Source: Heterostelium multicystogenum (taxonomy: Eukaryota; Evosea; Eumycetozoa; Acytosteliales; Acytosteliaceae). From it: a DNA stretch of 64,000 nt. The stretch covers positions 30,836 through 94,835 of the forward strand of contig RCNN01000078.1 in NCBI GenBank assembly GCA_003667245.1, given 5' to 3'. This document shows, piece by piece, positions 62,270-64,000 of the stretch. The notes beneath the pieces were generated by a model. The model ran no database searches. It saw nothing but the letters and a program-made list of their open reading frames with translations, and was not told the origin of the DNA. Made by a program: the position numbers and the translations under genes. Every line of letters begins with the position of its first letter. Position 1 is the stretch's first letter.

Positions 62270-62849
62270 ATGAATAATTGGGATTTTACTTTATTCGACT
62301 GTTGTTCAACACCTCTGGTATGTATAGTCTAATTGCACTTTAAAGTAATAAAATCGAATGAAATTATCTAATTAAACGATAAACGAATGTTGTTGACAAA
62401 CATAATTAGATATCTTTAATATCATGTCCACTGTGTCCATGTCAAATAGCTAGACAAAGAGCAACAATTAAAGGAAGATTGGACTTGGCGGTATGTAGCG
62501 ATGAATATTACTATTCGATTGAATCTTGACTCTGAATTTTGATATTGACATTGAATTCATATTAATTGGAAAACAACAATCAGAATGTCTATTTTCATTT
62601 TGTTGTTTACCATGTGCGGCCTGTGGACTTAGAAATAAAATAAGAAATAGATATGATATCAGAGGAAATTCATTGGGCGATTGTATTTGTATTTGCTGTT
62701 GTGGATGTTGTACAACCGTTCAGCAAGCAAGAGAAATGGATTTTAAAGGTGATAAGCCCGGTGGTTTATTCATGCCACGACCAAACAAGAGAACACAAGA
62801 TATCGAGTCACACACACCTCAATCACCTTCAGAAACCTATCAGCATTAA
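62270..62849 (+). CDS. PLAC8-family Cys-rich membrane protein
   Basis: A three-exon reading gives MNNWDFTLFDCCSTP, then CPLCPCQIARQRATIKGRLD, then a long exon with CLFSFCCLPCAACGLRNKI, RNRYDIRGNSLGDCICICCC and CCTTVQQAREMDF. The paired Cys-rich CCxxPC and the NS..DC.....CC..C..VQ..REM pattern are the PLAC8/FCR1 signature. Members are small membrane-associated proteins tied to metal or cell-number control. Introns lie at 62319-62429 and 62490-62545, both GT..AG. The protein is short and complete. The tail is basic/polar (HTPQSPSETYQH). Confidence 0.85.
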
Positions 62850-62967
62850 TATATATCAAACAACAAACTAACAGCAATTGGTCAGTTGTTGGTTATAAGA
62901 GCAATAAATAATAATTTATAGACAAAGAATTTCTAGAATCAAACAACGTGTCATGATGAAAGTAATT

Positions 62968-64000
62968 TTAATTGGTATAGGTTATATACCATTTCTTATA
63001 CTCATAGAGGAACTCATAGATGTTGTTGAATACACCTCGGTTGAATACATTCCACTTGCCATCCTTGCGTAGATATGTGTATTTGGTCATATTGACGACT
63101 TCGTTGATGGTATAGTTGAGCGAAATTCCCAGGAGCTGTGCTGACAACAACTTCCAGATCCAAGCAGCTGCACACAAACCATAGATAATGAAAATTGAAA
63201 TCATTCTGTTGTTATCATAGTAGTACAGCATTGAATTGATATAGTTTCCTGTTGTGAATGCCGGTGCATTTGGATCTGTTGCAAACACTTTAAATTGAAA
63301 GGGAGGCCAATGTTAATATCCAAAGGTCAATCTTTGGCAATGAATGGAGGGGGATACATACTTTGGAATGTTACATAGTATATAGGTACAGCAATGATGT
63401 TATAAGTCAATAGGAGTAGGATGAAGAGCCGATGATTCTTGGCGCCAACACAATTGTTAATCCAAATACAGTGATGATCAAATCTTGCGACACAAGTCTT
63501 ACAAACTTTGCAGTGTTTCGATCTGATTGGTCTGTTTGTCTGTTTTAGGTTGAGGTGAAATGAGAGTGAGTCAAATGAATCAAATGCCATTTAATGGCTG
63601 ATCAATAGCTTACAAAGCAAGTTACGCATATTTCTGGAAGCTTTTTTCGTTTTGTTCTAAGCAATCCAAGAATGCTCTCTGATCGTTCTCTGGTGATGAT
63701 TTAATTACACCTGGATCTGTGAAAGGTAGTTTACAACAAGCAATAGAAAAACACAGCACTAAATAAATTGATAACTAGATGTGATATAGTATATTGTGGG
63801 TGTATCTAGATTGAACGAAACGAAAGTTAGTTAATGTGAACATAGGATGACTCTACTCCGACCTCAGCCGCTCGGCATGTAGGTTCTGGGAGAGTGCTCG
63901 AAGGTCATTTACATACTCCAAAGAATTAAAAAAGAAATAGGTCCAATAGCAAATTACACAGCCCAATGATCCACCATGTCACCGGTAGTACATTGGCAGG
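62968..64000 (-). CDS. DHHC palmitoyltransferase (ZDHHC4-like), 5' end beyond the window
   Basis: The Cys-rich domain reads ICVTC (about 63628-63642), then after an intron [38 protein letters not shown], with the DHHC motif intact. A hydrophobic segment follows ([20 protein letters not shown]). After a further intron come [20 protein letters not shown] and [12 protein letters not shown] (a TTxE-like position) and [18 protein letters not shown] to the stop at 62968. DHHC enzymes attach palmitate to Cys in membranes of the secretory pathway. The upstream exon at 63600-63720 (TDPGVI…NDQRAF) and weak hydrophobic frames to 64000 suggest more of the gene to the right. Frames near 63670 differ by an indel. 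Confidence 0.87.

Noticed and set aside
1..64000. tRNA, rRNA and CRISPR search by eye; T-arm-like GGTTCAAAT at 41691-41699 (minus).
   Set aside because: No full cloverleaf or repeat array was found; the T-arm-like piece lies in the isolated coding-like frame at 41652-41826 and lacks the other arms.

Overview
The window looks like nuclear DNA from a social amoeba (Dictyostelia). It is very AT-rich, most of all between genes. Introns are short and AT-rich with GT..AG ends. Coding regions carry Gln, Asn, Ser and Thr homopolymers. Many of the genes are ones expected in dictyostelids: the TORC2 subunit RIP3/SIN1, an Asn/Gly-rich syntaxin, an ankyrin protein with repeated WLHxNRTEGC units, PLAC8 and myotubularin. 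Coding DNA seems less AT-extreme than in Dictyostelium discoideum, so another dictyostelid is likely; I cannot name the species. I see no tRNA, rRNA or CRISPR array.

Layout. 0-8.2 kb: 3' end of a mitochondrial carrier, a PLD-superfamily (cardiolipin-synthase-like) gene, an EF-hand protein, a Harbinger-like DDE transposase beside a Cys-rich acidic protein (probably a DNA transposon), and a dipeptide-epimerase-like enolase-superfamily enzyme. 9-19 kb: RIP3/SIN1, two tandem short-chain dehydrogenases, and a large leucine-rich-repeat/pseudokinase/armadillo gene. 19-23 kb: a long gene-free stretch with small GC-richer structured patches. 23-30 kb: SLC25 carrier, tyrosyl-DNA phosphodiesterase 1, ankyrin protein, splicing factor SYF2. 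31-38 kb: a PX-PH gene and a GRAM-myotubularin gene that may be one unit, then a broken CRN/RHS-like P-loop NTPase containing a 43-bp inverted repeat. 39-41 kb: acyl-CoA oxidase. 41-50 kb: a gene desert of about 8.7 kb in front of a Gln/His-rich probable transcription regulator. 52-64 kb: TAP42/IGBP1, a charged low-complexity nuclear-type protein, a two-pass membrane protein, MsrB, syntaxin, PLAC8 and a DHHC palmitoyltransferase that runs off the right edge.

The genes do not form one pathway. Several share signalling themes: Ras/TORC2 (RIP3), PP2A/TOR (TAP42), phosphoinositides (PX-PH and myotubularin), and endolysosomal trafficking (syntaxin, DHHC, myotubularin).

Most conserved genes switch reading frame one or more times inside conserved domains, with homology continuing on both sides and often at short homopolymers. 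I read this mainly as uncorrected indels in a draft assembly, not mass pseudogenisation. Gene coordinates below are therefore outer limits inferred across these breaks, and intron positions are given only where splice sites restore the frame.
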